Shown: in pieces, positions 24,585 to 33,213 of the stretch
Layout of the letters: every line of letters begins with the position of its first letter
Numbering within the stretch: position 1 is the first letter of the stretch
Assembly: GCA_964477115.1 (NCBI GenBank)
Contig: CAYZCY010000007.1
Span: forward strand, 1-51,656
Direction of reading: 5' to 3'
Source of the DNA: RGIG3135 sp964477115
GTDB lineage: Bacteria > Actinomycetota > Coriobacteriia > Coriobacteriales > Eggerthellaceae
Length of the DNA: 51,656 nucleotides
Position numbers and translations under genes: made by a program
The notes under the pieces: generated by a model
Told to the model about the DNA's origin: nothing
Seen by the model: only the letters and a program-made list of their open reading frames with translations
Database searches by the model: none

Positions 24585-25916
24585 CTAGACAACGCCCTGA
24601 GCCATCATGGCAGTGGCAACCTTTTCGAAGCCCGCGATATTCGCACCCATTACATAGTTGCCTTCCTGGCCGTAGCGCTTGGCCGCATCGTCAGCAGCAT
24701 GGTAGATGCTCTTCATGATGCCCTGAAGCTTGGCATCGACCTCTTCGAAGGTCCAGGAAAGACGCTCGGAGTTCTGGGACATCTCAAGTCCGGAAGTAGC
24801 AACGCCGCCTGCGTTTGCAGCCTTGCCGGGCAGGAACACGACGCCGTTATCCTGCAGATAGGCAGTGGCGTCCATGGTGGTGGGCATATTTGCGCCCTCG
24901 GCGACGATCTTCACGCCATTGGCGACCAACTGCTGAGCATCTTCGATAAAGAGCTCGTTTTGGGTTGCGCAGGGCAAGGCGATGTCTACAGGAACAGACC
25001 AAACGCCGCGACCCTCGTGATAGTCAACACCCTCACGTCGAGCCGCATATTCGGAAATGCGAGCACGCTCAACTTCCTTGATCTGCTTGACGAGCGCAAT
25101 ATCGATGCCGTTGGGATCATAGATCCAACCCGTAGAGTCTGAAAGGGTGACAACAGTTGCTCCAAGCTGCTGAGCCTTTTCCGCAGCATAGGTAGCCACA
25201 TTGCCGGAACCGGAGACGGAAACGGTCTTGCCCTCAAAGCTATCACCATGGCACTTGAGGTGCTCGGCGACAATGTAGACAAGTCCGTAACCAGTGGCCT
25301 GAGTACGAGCCAAAGATCCGCCGTAGGTCAAGCCCTTACCAGTCAGCACGCCTTCCCAAACGTCGCGAATGCGCTTGTACTGGCCAAACATGTAGCCGAT
25401 CTCTCGAGCACCTGTACCGATGTCGCCAGCAGGAACGTCGGTATCGGCACCGATGTACTTGCAAAGCTCGGTCATAAAGGACTGGCAGAAACGCATGACC
25501 TCCATGTCGGACTTACCCTTAGGATCAAAGTCAGAACCGCCCTTACCGCCGCCCATGGGAAGCGTGGTGAGGCTGTTCTTGAAAATCTGCTCGAAGCCGA
25601 GGAATTTGATGATGCCCAGGTTGACGGAGGGGTGAAGACGAATACCGCCCTTGTAGGGACCGATCGCGCTGTTGTACTGAACGCGATAGCCACGGTTCAC
25701 GTGAACCTGACCTTTGTCATCAACCCAGGGAACCCTGAACATGACAACGCGCTCGGGCTCAACAATACGCTCGAGAAGGCCCGCCTTCTCGTATTCGGGA
25801 TGCGCGGCGATCACCGGCTCAAGGGACTGAAGAACCTCCGTGACGGCCTGAATGAACTCAGGCTCACCAGGGTTCTTTTTCTTGACTTGCTCAATAACTC
25901 TCTCGACGTAGCTCAC
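24585..25916 (-). CDS. gdhA: NADP-type glutamate dehydrogenase
   Basis: A 443-residue hexameric-type glutamate dehydrogenase assimilating ammonium with 2-oxoglutarate. The substrate region PMGGGKGGSDFDPKGKSD and PAGDIGTGAREIGYMFG are diagnostic of the bacterial NADP class, though cofactor choice cannot be read with certainty. The Rossmann loop is SGSGNVA. The start is GTG with GGAGG upstream. It is monocistronic, with its own promoter at 26027 and a terminator downstream. Confidence 0.95.
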   Translation of the reverse strand: MSYVERVIEQVKKKNPGEPEFIQAVTEVLQSLEPVIAAHPEYEKAGLLERIVEPERVVMFRVPWVDDKGQVHVNRGYRVQYNSAIGPYKGGIRLHPSVNLGIIKFLGFEQIFKNSLTTLPMGGGKGGSDFDPKGKSDMEVMRFCQSFMTELCKYIGADTDVPAGDIGTGAREIGYMFGQYKRIRDVWEGVLTGKGLTYGGSLARTQATGYGLVYIVAEHLKCHGDSFEGKTVSVSGSGNVATYAAEKAQQLGATVVTLSDSTGWIYDPNGIDIALVKQIKEVERARISEYAARREGVDYHEGRGVWSVPVDIALPCATQNELFIEDAQQLVANGVKIVAEGANMPTTMDATAYLQDNGVVFLPGKAANAGGVATSGLEMSQNSERLSWTFEEVDAKLQGIMKSIYHAADDAAKRYGQEGNYVMGANIAGFEKVATAMMAQGVV

Positions 25917-26026
25917 AAAAGCCTCCTCGTTAGATCAGTGGGCGATAAGGCGCGCCGCCTCTTGCGGCAAAGACCAGCTCATGTCTTGCCACAAAGAGCA
26001 ACTGTGCTTTTCGTGCTCTAGGCTCG

Positions 26027-26075
26027 ATTATAAAAGTGGCAAATTTACCCGTGATTTTTATTAATGATAACGTTA
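26027..26075 (-). promoter_or_regulatory. Promoter region of gdhA
   Basis: On the minus strand a perfect -10 TATAAT lies at 26027-26032 with a poor -35, leaving a leader of about 105 bases. A palindrome TAACGTTA at 26068-26075 sits just upstream of the -35 position, where an activator could bind. A poor -35 plus upstream palindrome suggests activated control, which is inference. Confidence 0.5.
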
Positions 26076-26141
26076 CATAGCTTTGTGAGGCCGGCGGCGA
26101 GACCGCATCAAGCGGCCTTGGCCAGCAAGCCGCATTTCGGC

Positions 26142-26978
26142 CTACGAAAGCTCGCTGATTACCTTAGAGGACACCACGTTAGACGATGTAATCAGAATGA
26201 CACCCACTGAGCCCACCTCAGGCGCTCTGACGACAAAAGTCCCGCTTTCGTTAGAACCGATGGTGGTGTAGCCCTCTTCTGCGCTGGTGACCAGAACTAT
26301 GTCTACCCCCTCAAGAGTCTCGAGATAGGCGCGTCGTGGACTGACGGCGAGGACAACATCAACGTTTTTGGATGCGAAGTACTCGGAGTATGCCGCCATG
26401 CGCGTTGCGGGAAGAGGAGACGAAACCTCGAACACGCCGATGACCTTATCCCCGACGTAGAAGTAACCCGGCGTCGAGTACCTATCAGCATTGCGGGTAT
26501 CCAAACTCAGCACGCTTGCACCCTTAGATTCGTATTCCGCACGAACGTCAGAAACGTATAGAGGCTCAAGCTCTATCTCCAGCTCCATGATGGGAAGAAA
26601 CTTGTTGCTCACCGATGTCTGTATTTCATCTGAGGTAGTTTGGCTTTCCTCCGCCAAAAGGGACTCATCTGCATCATTGGCGACATCTTGTCCGCCAACG
26701 ATGTCGGAAGACTGATCGGCCCCCTCTGCGTCCGCAGCGTCCACGGGCTCGTCCGACTCCGAAGGAGCGAACACGGGATCTTTTTCGGGAACCACCGTTC
26801 CGCCATAGGCTATAACGGCATAGCCGTCCATGCTACCAAAGGTATCATCTACCACCGATGCGGCAAGATTCCAAGTTTTGCCCGCATGGGATACATAGAA
26901 TACGCCCACGCTCACAAAAGAGATGACGAGGAACATAAGCACGAGCAGTGCGATTTTCTCCCGAAGCCGAGATTCCAT
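26142..26978 (-). CDS. Membrane-anchored hypothetical protein
   Basis: A 278-residue protein with one N-terminal membrane helix (about 9-30). An acidic, low-complexity spacer follows (about 60-115, rich in Glu, Asp and Ser), then a compact extracytoplasmic domain. The domain has alternating beta-strand-like segments (VDVVLAVS, VDIVLVTS, VGVILIT) that faintly recall metallophosphatase or CapA folds, but no metal-binding Asp/His motifs are visible, so no function is assigned. The stop of the GNAT gene lies 12 bases upstream of the ATG, so the two are probably co-transcribed. Confidence 0.78.
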   Translation of the reverse strand: MESRLREKIALLVLMFLVISFVSVGVFYVSHAGKTWNLAASVVDDTFGSMDGYAVIAYGGTVVPEKDPVFAPSESDEPVDAADAEGADQSSDIVGGQDVANDADESLLAEESQTTSDEIQTSVSNKFLPIMELEIELEPLYVSDVRAEYESKGASVLSLDTRNADRYSTPGYFYVGDKVIGVFEVSSPLPATRMAAYSEYFASKNVDVVLAVSPRRAYLETLEGVDIVLVTSAEEGYTTIGSNESGTFVVRAPEVGSVGVILITSSNVVSSKVISELS

Positions 26979-26990
26979 GTCGCGCCCTTG

Positions 26991-27518
26991 CTAAACAAGT
27001 TTCTCGTAGGCAACTCGATCGGGTGTGCCTTCGCCAGCGTGCGCAATGTAAATCATGCCGCAGTATTCGAAGCCCAGGCCCTCGACCAAGCCGCGCATGG
27101 CAAGATTGCCCGGGTGCGTATCGATGCGAAGGCCTTCAAACCCATCTTCGCGCGCTTGTCCAAGGGCGGCATGCACCATGTGCTTCGCGTAACCCTTGCC
27201 CGTCTTCCCCTCGGCTACGGCAACTCGATGCATGCAAGCATAGCTAGGCTGAGCGGAATCACCCTTAGTCAGCCAAGCGCCATCTATGCTGTCGTAGGTG
27301 GGCTCGCCATTGGGTTCGTACATGTAAGTGGCGACGATTTCATCATCATCAACGAGCACGTAGCTCTTGCCAGCCTCAATATCTGCTTCGATGGTGGATC
27401 GAAAAGGATAACCCGCCTGCCATTGGTCAATGCCAAAAGCAGCAATGGCAGCGCGGCCATCGGCTAAGACGCGCATGACCTCATCAATATCATCAATCAG
27501 GGTCTGACGGACGAGCAT
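26991..27518 (-). CDS. GNAT-family N-acetyltransferase
   Basis: A 175-residue protein with the GNAT fold. An N-terminal VRQTLIDDIDEVMRVL segment is followed by a VAVAEGKTGKGYAKHM stretch, the acetyl-CoA pyrophosphate loop of motif A (degenerate Q/RxxGxG/A form), and a late GLGFEYCG motif B. The acceptor is unknown. It starts 36 bases after the uvrA stop and may share its transcript. AAAGG upstream supports the start. Confidence 0.9.
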   Translation of the reverse strand: MLVRQTLIDDIDEVMRVLADGRAAIAAFGIDQWQAGYPFRSTIEADIEAGKSYVLVDDDEIVATYMYEPNGEPTYDSIDGAWLTKGDSAQPSYACMHRVAVAEGKTGKGYAKHMVHAALGQAREDGFEGLRIDTHPGNLAMRGLVEGLGFEYCGMIYIAHAGEGTPDRVAYEKLV

Positions 27519-27554
27519 ACACCATGCCTTTCCTGAATTACTGCAACCATGTCA

Positions 27555-30452
27555 TCATAGCAGAGCACCATCGCTCAGCATGCGAGCAATGAAGCGTCCC
27601 GTATGGCTTGCCTCAACCTGGGCCACTTCCTCGGGCGTTCCACAGGCAACTATGGTACCGCCGCGGTCACCACCCTCAGGCCCTAGGTCAATGATGTGAT
27701 CGGCGCATTTAATAACATCGAGGTTGTGCTCGATCACCAGCACGGTGTTGCCAGCATCGACCAGTCGCTGAAGAACCCCGAGAAGCTGACGAACATCTTC
27801 GAAATGCAGACCGGTTGTCGGCTCGTCCAGGATATAAAAGGTTTTTCCACTTGAGCGCCTTTGCAGCTCGCTCGCAAGCTTGACTCGCTGCGCTTCGCCA
27901 CCGGAAAGAGTGGTAGCCGGCTGACCCAGCCTAATGTAGCCCAAACCAACATCGAAAAGCGTCTGAAGCTTGCGCTTGATGCCGGGGATGCTCTCGAAGA
28001 AGTCAAGGGCGTCCTCAACCGTCATATCGAGAACATCAGCGATGCTCTTGCCGCGATAGGTGACCTGCAAGGTTTCCCTGTTATAACGCGCACCGCCGCA
28101 CACCTCGCAGGGCACGTATACGTCGGGCAGGAAGTGCATTTCGATCTTGATCTGACCATCACCCTTGCAGGCCTCACAACGGCCGCCGCTCACGTTGAAG
28201 GAGAATCGCCCCGGAGCATAACCGCGAGCCTTTGCCTCCTGCGTCGAAGAGAACAGGGAGCGGATATCATCCCAGAGGCCAATATATGTTGCGGGGTTCG
28301 ATCTCGGCGTACGGCCGATAGGGCTCTGGTCGATGTTGATGACCTTGTCCAGGCCCTCAAGACCCGTGATCTTCTTATAGGGTCCGGTCCTTCGATGCGC
28401 ATGATTGAGCCTGTTGGCCAAGGCTGGGGCCAGAGTGTCGGTGATAAGGGAGCTCTTGCCCGAGCCGGATACACCCGTCACCACGGTAAAGGTTCCAATG
28501 GGGACTTCGATTGTAAGGTTTTTGAGGTTGTTTTCGGTCGCACCGGTAAGAACCAGGCTTCCGCGGCCCGGCTTCCTGCGAGTTTCGGGTATTTCGATGC
28601 GCCTCCTGCCCGATAGGTAATCTGCCGTAAGGGAGCCTTCCGCCAACATAATCTGATCAGGGCTGCCGCAGGCAACCACGCATCCTCCGTGTTCGCCCGC
28701 ACCGGGGCCCATATCTACGACAAAATCCGCACTGCGGATGGTGTCTTCGTCGTGCTCTACCACGATGACCGTATTACCCAGATCCCTCAAGCGGGAAAGG
28801 GTAGCGATCAGACGCTCGTTATCGCGCTGATGAAGGCCGATAGAGGGCTCGTCGAGAATGTAGAGGACGCCCATGAGGCCAGCGCCAATTTGCGTGGCAA
28901 GGCGAATACGCTGGGCTTCTCCGCCAGAAAGCGTGGCGGTGGCCCGCTCAAGCGTCAAATAATCAAGGCCAACATCCACAAGAAACCTCAAACGCGCCTT
29001 GATCTCCTTCACGATAGGTCCCGCGATGAAGTCATCCGCACCAGAGAAACTCAAGCTCTCGAAGTACGACAAAGCTTCTGCTGCTGACAGCTCGGTCACA
29101 TCATGAATGGACTTACCGCCCACGGTGACAGCGAGGATCTCCGGTTTAAGACGACGTCCCTGGCATGCCTTGCAGGGAATGGTGGCGAAATACACGCCCA
29201 GCTTTTCCCTCTGCGCGTCGCTTTGCGCTTCCTGATAGCGTCGCGAAACCGCCTCAAGAACGCCTTCCCATTCGATGTACCAATAGGTTTCGCGCCCGTC
29301 CACCGTAAGGTAGTCGACGCGAACCTTTTCCTTCCCCAAGCCGTAGATGATAGCGCGTTGGGCTTTTGCGGGCATGTCCTCCCACGGGGTATCGGCATCA
29401 ACACCCATATGCAGCGCCACGGCCTTCAAAACCTGCGGATAATAGTTGCCCGTCCTAAAGGGCGCAATCACTCCTTCGTTAAGAGAAAGCGAGGGATCGG
29501 GGACAACGAGAGAGTAGTCAACCTCATCCTTGCTTCCGATGCCAAGGCACTCAGGGCAAGCGCCATAAGGAGCGTTGAAGGAAAAATCGCGGGGCTGCAG
29601 TTCGTCCATGGAATGACCGTGCTCAGGGCAGGCAAGAGCAAGCGAAAAGAGATGTTCCCCAAGCGCCAAGCCACCCGTCGCGCCTGATGAGGCAGAAGAT
29701 TCGCCCAAGGGCTTTCCGTCTTTGCCAAGCACCTGAACGAGCACGCGGCCTTCTGCGATCTTGGTGGCAAGCTCGACCGCTTCGGCGATGCGGCTTACGG
29801 CAGACTGTTTGAGCGTGACGCGGTCAATCACCACATCGATGAAGTGCTTGATCTTCTTGTTGAGAGTTAGCGCTTCCCCACCGAGCTTTACGATTTCGCC
29901 ATCAATGCGAACTCGGGCGAAACCCTCCTTCTGAAGGTCGGCGAAAAGCTTGGTGAACTCGCCCTTCCTGCCCGTGACAACCGGAGCCATGATAATGGCC
30001 TTGGTTGAGTCGTCTTCTGCTAGACGAAGAATATCGTCGGTCACCTGATCGGTTGTTTGCTTCTTGATCTCCCTGCCGCATTCGGGGCAATGGGCAACGC
30101 CGACGCGGGCGAACAGCAGGCGCAGATAGTCGTAAATCTCGGTGGTAGTGCCAACCGTAGAACGCGGGTTTTTGCTCGTGGTCTTCTGGTCGATGGAAAC
30201 CGCGGGCGACAGGCCGTCAATACTGTCGAGATCTGGCTTGCTCATCTGCCCGAGGAACATGCGGGCGTAACTGGATAGGCTCTCCACGTAGCGACGCTGA
30301 CCCTCCGCGTACATGGTGTCAAAGGCAAGGCTGGACTTGCCGGAACCAGAAAGGCCGGTAATGACGACAAGCTTGTCTCGGGGAATGACGAGGTCTATGT
30401 TCTTCAGGTTGTGCTCACGAGCACCCTTGATGACGATTTCGGTTTGAGCCAT
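27555..30452 (-). CDS. uvrA: UvrABC excinuclease subunit A
   Basis: A 965-residue damage-sensing ATPase of nucleotide excision repair. It has two ABC modules (Walker A GLSGSGKSSL and GVSGSGKSSL; signatures LSGGEAQR twice; Walker B ILDEPS and ILDEPTTGLH) and zinc modules with CxxC pairs (CPECGRE, CPECLG, CEACKG, CEVCGG). The ATG at 30452 gives the canonical N-terminus (EIVIKGAREHNLKN). A 64-residue upstream extension in frame is rejected. No good ribosome site is visible. It is controlled by a promoter that contains a LexA-type box. Confidence 0.98.
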   Translation of the reverse strand: MAQTEIVIKGAREHNLKNIDLVIPRDKLVVITGLSGSGKSSLAFDTMYAEGQRRYVESLSSYARMFLGQMSKPDLDSIDGLSPAVSIDQKTTSKNPRSTVGTTTEIYDYLRLLFARVGVAHCPECGREIKKQTTDQVTDDILRLAEDDSTKAIIMAPVVTGRKGEFTKLFADLQKEGFARVRIDGEIVKLGGEALTLNKKIKHFIDVVIDRVTLKQSAVSRIAEAVELATKIAEGRVLVQVLGKDGKPLGESSASSGATGGLALGEHLFSLALACPEHGHSMDELQPRDFSFNAPYGACPECLGIGSKDEVDYSLVVPDPSLSLNEGVIAPFRTGNYYPQVLKAVALHMGVDADTPWEDMPAKAQRAIIYGLGKEKVRVDYLTVDGRETYWYIEWEGVLEAVSRRYQEAQSDAQREKLGVYFATIPCKACQGRRLKPEILAVTVGGKSIHDVTELSAAEALSYFESLSFSGADDFIAGPIVKEIKARLRFLVDVGLDYLTLERATATLSGGEAQRIRLATQIGAGLMGVLYILDEPSIGLHQRDNERLIATLSRLRDLGNTVIVVEHDEDTIRSADFVVDMGPGAGEHGGCVVACGSPDQIMLAEGSLTADYLSGRRRIEIPETRRKPGRGSLVLTGATENNLKNLTIEVPIGTFTVVTGVSGSGKSSLITDTLAPALANRLNHAHRRTGPYKKITGLEGLDKVINIDQSPIGRTPRSNPATYIGLWDDIRSLFSSTQEAKARGYAPGRFSFNVSGGRCEACKGDGQIKIEMHFLPDVYVPCEVCGGARYNRETLQVTYRGKSIADVLDMTVEDALDFFESIPGIKRKLQTLFDVGLGYIRLGQPATTLSGGEAQRVKLASELQRRSSGKTFYILDEPTTGLHFEDVRQLLGVLQRLVDAGNTVLVIEHNLDVIKCADHIIDLGPEGGDRGGTIVACGTPEEVAQVEASHTGRFIARMLSDGALL

Positions 30453-30539
30453 GGCTGAATTTCTGCTTTCAAGCGATAGGTAAGCGCGAACGCGGACGCA
30501 TCTGTCAGCAGAATTGTACTCCACCTCATTTGAAAGATC

Positions 30540-30568
30540 TATGTAAGGGGAACTTATGTTCGGTACAA
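30540..30568 (-). promoter_or_regulatory. uvrA promoter
   Basis: On the minus strand, -35 TTGTAC (30563-30568), exactly 17 bases, then -10 TACATA (30540-30545). The spacer contains the SOS box. Transcription would start near 30533. Confidence 0.7.
30550..30561. promoter_or_regulatory. LexA (SOS) box in the uvrA promoter
   Basis: GAACTTATGTTC is a full palindromic match to the Gram-positive LexA operator core GAAC-N4-GTTC; on the minus strand it is preceded by C (CGAAC). It lies wholly between the -35 and -10, where bound LexA would block polymerase. uvrA is a classical SOS gene. Confidence 0.85.
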
Positions 30569-30787
30569 GGGCAAACGTCCCAAGGCTCATCAAATGAAGA
30601 AGGGCAGGAAGGATAGCGCGGCCAAGGCTGCGGCAAACAGGCATCTCGCCTTTCTCTTGCTCATTGCGACTCCCATCAACACACAGGTTTATCTTCTCCT
30701 CATTCTCAAGGATGGGAAACCTCAGCGGCGCTCAGGAACGAAAGCTGAATCTCTCGCGTAGGGGCCTTGTTAGCAAGCGGAAAGCAG

Positions 30788-31750
30788 CTAGGCGCGGGGA
30801 TGCGCACGCAGATGACTTTCTTTAAGGCGCTCTGAGGAGACATGTGTGTAAATCTGGGTGGTTGAGAGACTCGAGTGGCCGAGCATCTCCTGGACGCTTC
30901 GCAAATCCGCGCCTCCCGACAAGACGTCAGATGCGAAGGTATGCCTCATGTCGTGAGGAGAGAGGCTCTCCTCAAGCCCCGCTTCGCGCAGGGTCGCCTT
31001 GAACATCTTGCGTATAGCATCGGGGCTCATGGCGTTACCGCGAGTCGAAACGAAGAAGAACTCACATGACCTGCCCTTGAGCAGCTTCGGGCGCGCTAGG
31101 GCCAGGTAGCTCTGCATAGCCCGCAAAGCCATGTCGTGCACGGGAATAATGCGCTCCTTTGAGCCCTTGCCATACACCTTCACCTGCGCAAGCTTGAAAT
31201 CGACGTTTTCGAGGAGAAGACCGGAGGCCTCGGAGACACGGGCGCCGCAAGCGTAGAGAAACTCGAGCAGGGCTTGGTTGCGCATTTGCTCGGGCGTTTG
31301 AACGCGCTTGGAGCCCGACATGTCCTGCGGACCGTGAACACACAGCAAGCGGCACATATCCTGTGCGGAGATAACCTTAGGCAGGCTCTTTGGCGTTTTG
31401 GGGCCCTGCAAAACGCTCGAAGGGTCGCTATCAATCTGCTCGGTCACATTCAGCCAACGAAAGAAGCTGCGAAGAGCCGACAGGCGGCGGTTGATGGTCT
31501 TGCGGGAATAGCCTGCCGTATCGAGCTCTCCCAAGTAACGACGCAGCTGCCTGTGATTTACCGCAAGAGGATCCAGCTTGGCGCGATTCGCCCAGCGCAG
31601 GTAATCCATCAAATCCTGCTGATAAGCCCGCACGGTATGCACAGACGCGTTGCGCTCGAAACGCATGGCATCGCAAAAGGCCCGCACGGAAGACGCGCCG
31701 GAGAGATCGCAATCCTGGGGACAAGAAGACTTATCGGACATGAGCACCAC
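30788..31750 (-). CDS. xerC: Tyrosine recombinase XerC/XerD
   Basis: A 320-residue site-specific recombinase resolving chromosome dimers at dif. The N-terminal SAM-like DNA-binding domain spans about 20-110. Catalytic residues lie in CGARVSEASGLL (Arg), GKGSKERIIP (Lys), SPHDMRHTFA (His, Arg), LGHSSLSTTQIYTHV (His and the Tyr nucleophile). Sequence alone does not split XerC from XerD. The trmFO neighbour favours XerC (CodV order). The start may be the ATG at 31741, and the GTG at 31750 is the outermost choice. Confidence 0.92.
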   Translation of the reverse strand: MVLMSDKSSCPQDCDLSGASSVRAFCDAMRFERNASVHTVRAYQQDLMDYLRWANRAKLDPLAVNHRQLRRYLGELDTAGYSRKTINRRLSALRSFFRWLNVTEQIDSDPSSVLQGPKTPKSLPKVISAQDMCRLLCVHGPQDMSGSKRVQTPEQMRNQALLEFLYACGARVSEASGLLLENVDFKLAQVKVYGKGSKERIIPVHDMALRAMQSYLALARPKLLKGRSCEFFFVSTRGNAMSPDAIRKMFKATLREAGLEESLSPHDMRHTFASDVLSGGADLRSVQEMLGHSSLSTTQIYTHVSSERLKESHLRAHPRA

Positions 31751-31761
31751 GTATCAGGACG

Positions 31762-33159
31762 CTAATCCTCGTCGGGTGCGAAAACGGTATCTTCGCAGGC
31801 GGCATCAATGAGGCCGGCCTTAACGAGGTCATCGCAATAGAAGCAAAGAGCCTGATGTCCGCGACGAGAATAAGCAACATAGCGGTCTCGCTTGTTGCGA
31901 ATGCGCTCCTCGAGCGGAGGCAGGATGCCGAAGTTGACGTGCATGGGCTGATAATCAACCGTGTTTGCGTCAGTGGCGTAGTCAAGCAGGGCGCCGAACA
32001 CCGTTTCGTTTGACAGGCGGGGCAGGTCAGTACCACGAAGGTCGGCGGCAACGGCTAAAGCCACATGCAGACCGGATCGAACAGCCTCGCAATATCCTTC
32101 GGTACCCGCAAGCTGACCAGCGACGTAGATGGGAGCCCCCATCTCAGACGCTGCCTGGGACGTGAGCCTGTTGTGGTCATCGAGGAGCTTGGGGGCGTTG
32201 ATGAAGGTATTGCGATGCATGACGCCGTATCGAGCAAACTCGGCGTTTTCCAAACCGGGAATCATGCTGAAAACGCGCCTCTGTTCGGGGAAGGTGAGGT
32301 TTGTCTGAAAGCCGACGAGGTTGTAGCTTGATCCATGAGCGTCTTCCGCGCGAAGCTGCAGGGCAGCCCAAGGACGGCGGCCCGTACGAGGATCGGTCAG
32401 GCCAACGGGCTTAAGGGTGCCAAATCGGGGTGCATCGTGCCCGGCACGAGCAATTTCCTCGATAGGCTGACAAGCTTGGAACAGATCCTTGGATTCGAAA
32501 GACTTCTTAATGACGCGGTCAGCTGCAAGCAGCTCTTCGATAAAGCTGTCGTATTCTTCCTTCGTGAAGGGGGCGTTGAGGTAATCGCCTAGGCCCTCTT
32601 CATAGCGGCTTTGCCTGAAAAGCTTTGCCATGTCGAGGGAATCGGCCATGACCACCGGGGCTGCTGCGTCGTAGAAGGCCATGTGGTCTTCACCCGTCAG
32701 AGCCATGAGCGATTTGGACAGATCATCAGAGGTAAGCGGACCCGAAGCCAAAATCAAAGCATCGCAGGACTTTGCCTCCTCAGCGATATCGCTTGCCTCC
32801 GCTCGGACAAGTTCGATGTTTTCATGGCTTTCGATCAACTGGGTAATTTCGGCGGCGAAGAGATCGCGGTCAACCGCCAAAGCACCGCCCGCAGCCACTT
32901 GATGCTCCAGCGCGGCCTTGAGCACATAGGAGCCGAGGACGGCGAGCTCATGTTTGAGCATACCGGCCGCACTGTCAGACTTCATGCTCTTAAGCGAATT
33001 CGAGCACACAAGTTCAGCTGCTTTGTCGGTCTTATGGACAGCCGTAGCCACATGGGGTCGCATTTCAACAAGGCGTACGAAAAAACCCCTATCAGCCAGC
33101 TGCAAAGCCGCCTCGCTACCCGCGAGGCCGGCACCAATGATTGTCACGTGATTTTTCAT
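31762..33159 (-). CDS. trmFO: Folate-dependent tRNA (uracil-54-C5) methyltransferase TrmFO
   Basis: A 465-residue FAD enzyme that makes ribothymidine at tRNA position 54 using methylene-tetrahydrofolate. It shows the FAD fold VTIIGAGLAGSEAA, the family stretch CSNSLKSMKSD, and a second dinucleotide region in the middle. Length is normal (435-460). There is no ribosome site, and a TGC-TATGCT element ends six bases before the ATG, so the mRNA is probably leaderless. It lies between dprA and xerC. Confidence 0.96.
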   Translation of the reverse strand: MKNHVTIIGAGLAGSEAALQLADRGFFVRLVEMRPHVATAVHKTDKAAELVCSNSLKSMKSDSAAGMLKHELAVLGSYVLKAALEHQVAAGGALAVDRDLFAAEITQLIESHENIELVRAEASDIAEEAKSCDALILASGPLTSDDLSKSLMALTGEDHMAFYDAAAPVVMADSLDMAKLFRQSRYEEGLGDYLNAPFTKEEYDSFIEELLAADRVIKKSFESKDLFQACQPIEEIARAGHDAPRFGTLKPVGLTDPRTGRRPWAALQLRAEDAHGSSYNLVGFQTNLTFPEQRRVFSMIPGLENAEFARYGVMHRNTFINAPKLLDDHNRLTSQAASEMGAPIYVAGQLAGTEGYCEAVRSGLHVALAVAADLRGTDLPRLSNETVFGALLDYATDANTVDYQPMHVNFGILPPLEERIRNKRDRYVAYSRRGHQALCFYCDDLVKAGLIDAACEDTVFAPDED

Positions 33160-33165
33160 GTGGAC

Positions 33166-33174
33166 AGCATAGCA
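33166..33174 (-). promoter_or_regulatory. Extended -10 promoter giving leaderless trmFO mRNA
   Basis: On the minus strand TGC-TATGCT is followed by exactly six bases and the ATG. The geometry is the same as at uvrC (17608-17616). Confidence 0.55.
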
Positions 33175-33213
33175 GACACGGGCACTTGCCAGCTTCGCTT
33201 TTCGATCAGACAG

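Larger units (their letters stand above)
30453..30787. other. 335-base intergenic region upstream of uvrA
   Basis: It holds the uvrA promoter and SOS box (30540-30568), a leader of about 80 bases and a possible 24-codon hydrophobic minus-strand reading frame at 30590-30664. On the plus strand there is a 54-codon frame starting at 30593 with no convincing ribosome site. No terminator for xerC is evident. Confidence 0.6.

Noticed and set aside
30453..30644. Upstream extension of uvrA by 64 codons
   Set aside because: It would include the promoter and SOS box, and the ATG at 30452 gives the canonical UvrA start.
30593..30757. 54-codon plus-strand frame upstream of uvrA
   Set aside because: It has no good ribosome site of its own, and its hydrophobic character is the mirror of the opposite-strand frame. 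Kept only as a note in the intergenic entry.
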